Both the position numbers and the translations under genes were made by a program. From contig NC_018391.1 in NCBI RefSeq assembly GCF_000208865.1, positions 1,798,001 through 1,862,000 of the forward strand: DNA of 64,000 bases, given 5' to 3'. The stretch is from Neospora caninum Liverpool (lineage: Eukaryota > Apicomplexa > Conoidasida > Eucoccidiorida > Sarcocystidae). Positions 60,389 through 64,000 of this stretch are shown in pieces (the first letter of the stretch is position 1; each line of letters opens with the position of its first letter). The notes under the pieces were generated by a model. It did no database searches. It saw only the letters and a program-made list of their open reading frames with translations, and was not told where the DNA came from.

Positions 60389-61643
60389 ATGGAGATTGCC
60401 AAACGCGTTTCTCTGGCCCGGCTGCGTGACAAATCTTTATGTCAGCCGCCAGGATTGCTCGGATACATGAAAGTGCGGCTAGCTATAATTGCCATACTGG
60501 AGCATCTTCTGGTTTCCGCTTTTGCCTTTTTGGGGGCCATTGAATGTGCCCAGAGAGAGGAAGATGTGACGCTGGTGGCCGCAAACAGGGCCGGGGAATC
60601 TCTCCGGGAGAATCCGATATCACTTGCGGCTTTTGACTATACGACTCTGGACTTCGCGCAGGGCGTCACTAATCTCAGGCTGGACAGAGAGATGGGCAAT
60701 GCTTTGCGTGAACTTCCGAGGAGTTCGTTAGACAACAGCGACCGATGGCGTATGTACCTTCTCCCGCTGGTGACTGCGGAGTGTTTCGAGTCCAGTGCTG
60801 ATAACATACTCGTGGCAAGAGGTGACAGACCGTGCGCCCGTGTCAATATCCCACCATGAGCGTGACTGGCTGTTTGAGAACAGTGAGCAAGACGTTGATT
60901 TGGAGTTCCGGAAAAACAAAATTGACTTGAAGACCTTCGAAAATACCCCGACAGCAAAAGATGCTGTGCAGCTCCTTTTTGACACGCTGACGCCAGTGGT
61001 GAAGGATCTGATGGCAAAGTGGCCGGAGGAAGCGAAGCACGAGATTTCTTTGAAGCAGTGTTTGGCCGGAATTAAACCGCTGCTTGTCGGAAGGATGATA
61101 TTTGAGCACACTGGCTCTCGCCACGTCAGCGATATATTTGGCCCCTATACTGAACCTAACTGGGCAGATGTGCCTTTGTTAAAGACCGACAGGACTACCG
61201 GCACAGAAGGGGGAATCTACTCGCGTCTGTATCGAATGCAGAAGGAGATCACTGCTCGTCTTCAGGAGAAGAAAATCGATTTCAAGAACTTCGTCAACTG
61301 CGAATCTCCACAGGAGGCTTTTCAACATCTTAGGGCCCGCATCCGGCGTGACGTGGCCCGGTTACGAGCAAATTGGAGTCCATCCGAAAGGGCTGCGGCA
61401 ACGGAAGACGGATGTATCGACGTTGTACTCGCAACACTGGATCCTTCTGAGGTGTTTGTCAACACAAGTAATAAATCAGCCCGGCAGATCTTCGGGCCGT
61501 ATGGTGAAAGGAAATGGGATGAAGTCAGTCCAACAAAAAGCGGCGCTGCAAAAAGCAGCGCCAGGCAACACAAGTGCGCTCACTTGTGGTTGCGTTCTGC
61601 CTCGCGACACTTTTTTTTTGAGATTTTCACAAGCGGTGGATAG
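60389..61643 (+). CDS. Probable secreted coccidian protein with two tandem copies of an unrecognised domain
   Basis: No family recognised. Model: exons 60389-60749 and 60796-61643, 402 aa. The 46-base intron (GTATGT...CAG) is needed because the frame shifts between the halves. A hydrophobic stretch at residues 31-53 is preceded by Met28-Lys-Val-Arg; starting there gives a classic signal peptide ending near IECA, so secretion (dense granule, rhoptry or surface) is inferred. Residues 162-245 and 280-363 are diverged copies of one domain. Both begin IDxKxF, share a central tryptophan (KW, NW) and cysteine, and end IFGPYxExxW followed by DV or EV. The C-terminus after the second copy is short and basic. 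A start further upstream at 60383 is not needed. Alternatives: a frameshifted pseudogene, or a longer gene continuing downstream. Confidence 0.5.
61542..61562 (+). other. Perfect inverted repeat (hairpin) inside the coding region
   Basis: GGCGCTGC, a five-A loop, then GCAGCGCC: an 8-base perfect stem. It lies just after the second domain copy, in codons for a low-complexity Ala/Ser/Lys tail. Confidence 0.9.
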
Positions 61644-62436
61644 ACGACCGCTGGCACAGTGTCCTGGGTATTTCCGCGTCAGCCTCAAGCGGAGTCTGCC
61701 AGGGGATTTTCTCATCACCACGGTTGCCCCACGCGACAGGCAGTGGCGAGGGTACGTGCCAGGGTAAGAGCGCATGTGAAAAAGTATGAGGTCCTGAGGG
61801 GTCGCCGTTTTGCCTTGAATCTGTTCCGTACCGGCGTTGTCTGTTGTCGGAGAGTGTCTCCAGAAGCAATGCTGCAGCTTGGGAGTGTCGCCCAGCTGAG
61901 AGAGCCTCGTTTTATGCCATATTCATTTCACCACACCTTGCAGGTGACCCTTTCGTTTTGATCGTAGATGCTCCTCTTGAATACGGATACCTGTATAGAC
62001 ACATGCTTCTCTGGTGTGTGTACGCACACGTCCATTTGAAATGCTGACAACTATAGATATTCACCACGCCATGTGGGACGCGCCTGTGGCCCTTGTGACC
62101 CGAGGCAATCCATAATGGACGCGGCGCTCAGTGATGCATGTCTTGGTGGAACTTACAGTTTTGTGTGTGCGGGTTTTGGAAGCCGCTGAACACGATGCCA
62201 GCCACGACGCGCATACGATTCCTACCCCAGTGCTGAGATCAATTGGAAAGCGTCTGTACGCTTCCGCGTGAGAGCCGCGGCCCGGTCCTCCATGGAAAAA
62301 CTTTTTACCCCTGCGAAATGGCGTGTCTTGAGCTTCCTGTACCGAAGGCCCCGCCGAAGAACATACTCGAGACCGACGACCGCCGCAAACTGTTCTAGCC
62401 AAAAAAACCCGCTCTGTTCTTTCTTTCGGGTACTAG
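61644..62436. other. Intergenic stretch downstream of the secreted protein
   Basis: Short frames on both strands only. No feature could be supported beyond a likely 3' untranslated region. Confidence 0.45.
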
Positions 62437-62721
62437 GGAGGAGCTGCTCTCTTGCTGCACGAGGATCTCGAACACATTCACATATTGGCAGAGCTGTCAT
62501 CACCTTTCACCCGAGTGCTCGCTCGCTTCGGGGAGAAGGTGTCCGGTACTGCCTTTTTCTCAGCTGAAGAAGGCGTGCTCGTCTATCTCGAGAGCACTGC
62601 TGCTGGAAGACAAGATAACGCTTTCTGGAGGGTGCGCAGCCATGCCAGCACAGTCAAGATTCGCGAATCTTTGCAGTGGTGCTGTTTTCAAGTTAAAAAA
62701 GGCGCAAGAACAAAGTCATAG
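62437..62721 (+). CDS. Possible terminal exon of an unidentified gene
   Basis: A pyrimidine-rich acceptor (tctgttctttctttcgggtactag, ending at 62436) opens a frame of 94 codons to a stop at 62719-62721. The peptide includes LLLHEDLEHIHILAELS, ARFGEKVSGTAFFS and a basic tail. I do not recognise it and cannot find a matching upstream exon. It could belong to the tandem-domain gene through a long intron, be part of a separate gene, or be chance. Confidence 0.2.
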   Translation, partial: GGAALLLHEDLEHIHILAELSSPFTRVLARFGEKVSGTAFFSAEEGVLVYLESTAAGRQDNAFWRVRSHASTVKIRESLQWCCFQVKKGARTKS

Positions 62722-64000
62722 GGGTGAAGAGATTCCGACTGTCCCACCATACTCGGTCGTCCCCTCTCTTTGCGGCTGCATGACCTGCCTCTCTGCATTT
62801 CACGCGCGAGCAACTTTTCGCCAGACGGGTAGCCACGTTCCCCGAAAATCGCAATCTTGATTGGGAGGATTCTCCCATGGTGCCCAGAAACGCAAAAGAC
62901 ACCTGAGGTTGGGTAGAAGAAAGGACTGGACCATTCGTGGCAAAAAATGCGCAAAAAAAAACTGCCTGCTGGGGCCATTTTCGTGAAGACACGATTCCGA
63001 CCATACAGCACCCAGTTCGGAAGCGTGAAAGCCCGGTCGAGGGTATGCTGGTGAAGAATTCGCGGGAATCCTTGCGACTCAGACTCGCATTTTATAGACG
63101 GGGATGTGTGCCCCGAGGTTCTTGTTCGGTGATAGAGAGAATCATCTCTTTTGAGGCTTTCTGCCTCCGAACAGCCATGTGGCTTTCTGTCGCAGCGCTC
63201 TTGTCAACCGGCTGGCCGAGGGGCCATCCGTGCCCAATTCACTCGTGACTTCACGTCTCTTTCGACGCAAAAAAAAAGAAGCCAGACAGGTGCTTTCCGT
63301 CCGACAAACAGAGGTGGGGCTTCCAAGCTGAAGATTAGGCTTTTTCTCCGTTCGACGCAGGCCGACAAAGAACGGCTCGAAGCGCAGGGAACCAGGCCAG
63401 CCTCGCACTTGGTGAGGCTGAATGCCGACTTTTTTTGTCTTGATTCCCCCGTAAAAAACGCGGAAACAAAAACAGGAATCCTCCAACCGCATGGACAGAT
63501 ATGGTTCTGTCTGTGTTTGCTGGAAAAACGCGGTAAAGGGGCTTTCCGAGGGTTCAAGCGAATTCGCCGCCCATTTCAAGTCCTCGCTGTCGAATGGCAC
63601 CTAACTGAACTCCCGCGCACCATCCTTTTCCCGTGTGGGCGTCAACGAGGGTTTTTTCGGTTTCCCTCGAAGTTTTTTCGTTTCTCCAGCTGTTTTGACC
63701 GTTGAAAACGGCCGGTCAGTCGCACACAGGCTCGGGTGGCATATCAGGGAAGAAGAAGGGAAGAAGGAGTCCGGACTCTGCCTGTTTTGAGACATTCTCG
63801 TCTTCGAAGAACCAAGAAATGTCCCGCCTCCTCTAGAATACGCAGCTCCTGTGCGGCACGCAGGAGACAGTCGATGTGAGGTCTTTATCTGGCATCGCTA
63901 TCGCGTGCCGCAATTCGGCTGTCTAGACAGGCCGCCGGACTGGGCCGGCACTTGTTTCGAAGCTTCGTTTCAGCTTGTTTCGATCCCCGCATTCCATCTG
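62722..64000. other. Right-end region without supported genes
   Basis: Overlapping open frames exist on both strands at 63142-63705 (up to 184 codons on the plus strand) but neither has motifs or a convincing start. Base composition is T-rich near 63600-63700 on the plus strand. Possibly the leader of a gene beyond the window. Confidence 0.35.

Overview
This window is nuclear DNA of an apicomplexan parasite, most likely a tissue-cyst coccidian (Sarcocystidae: Toxoplasma, Neospora, Hammondia or a close relative). The pointers are GC-rich genes cut into many small GT-AG exons, with TA and CT microsatellites in the introns. There is also a Tic22-type apicoplast import protein with a secretory leader, a flagellar protein gene (coccidia have flagellated male gametes), and a fragment of mitochondrial cox1 lying in a nuclear intron. 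I cannot fix the species from sequence alone.

Layout from left to right. The minus strand carries a GUCD1-like gene that runs off the left edge (about 3.0 kb down to 1) and a complete 16-exon prolyl oligopeptidase (13449 down to 5449). About 2.9 kb of intergenic DNA separates it from a divergent plus-strand gene for a CFAP99-like axonemal protein (16390-27319, about 19 exons). Next come a compact eIF1/SUI1 gene (29005-29553), an unidentified basic protein whose 3' end lies beside a 100-base assembly gap (31414-31513), and the large U5 snRNP GTPase EFTUD2/Snu114 (34501-43821, 13 exons). A small two-exon COA5/PET191 gene (46049-45407, minus) converges on it. Sideroflexin (49177-52510, plus, 6 exons) diverges from COA5 and converges with Tic22 (57001-53595, minus, 5 exons). 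The right end holds a probable secreted coccidian protein built from two tandem copies of an unrecognised domain of about 84 residues (60389-61643, plus).

The genes do not form a pathway or operon. Most are housekeeping genes: peptide turnover, translation initiation, splicing, cytochrome oxidase assembly, mitochondrial amino-acid transport and apicoplast import. The less ordinary content is the CFAP99 homologue, the tandem-domain secreted protein, the GUCD1-like gene and the cox1-derived insertion. Exon boundaries were read by hand from GT-AG sites, reading phase and family similarity. They are firm for prolyl oligopeptidase, EFTUD2, sideroflexin, COA5 and eIF1, good for most of CFAP99 and Tic22, and tentative elsewhere. 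I saw no tRNA, rRNA, CRISPR array or transposon.
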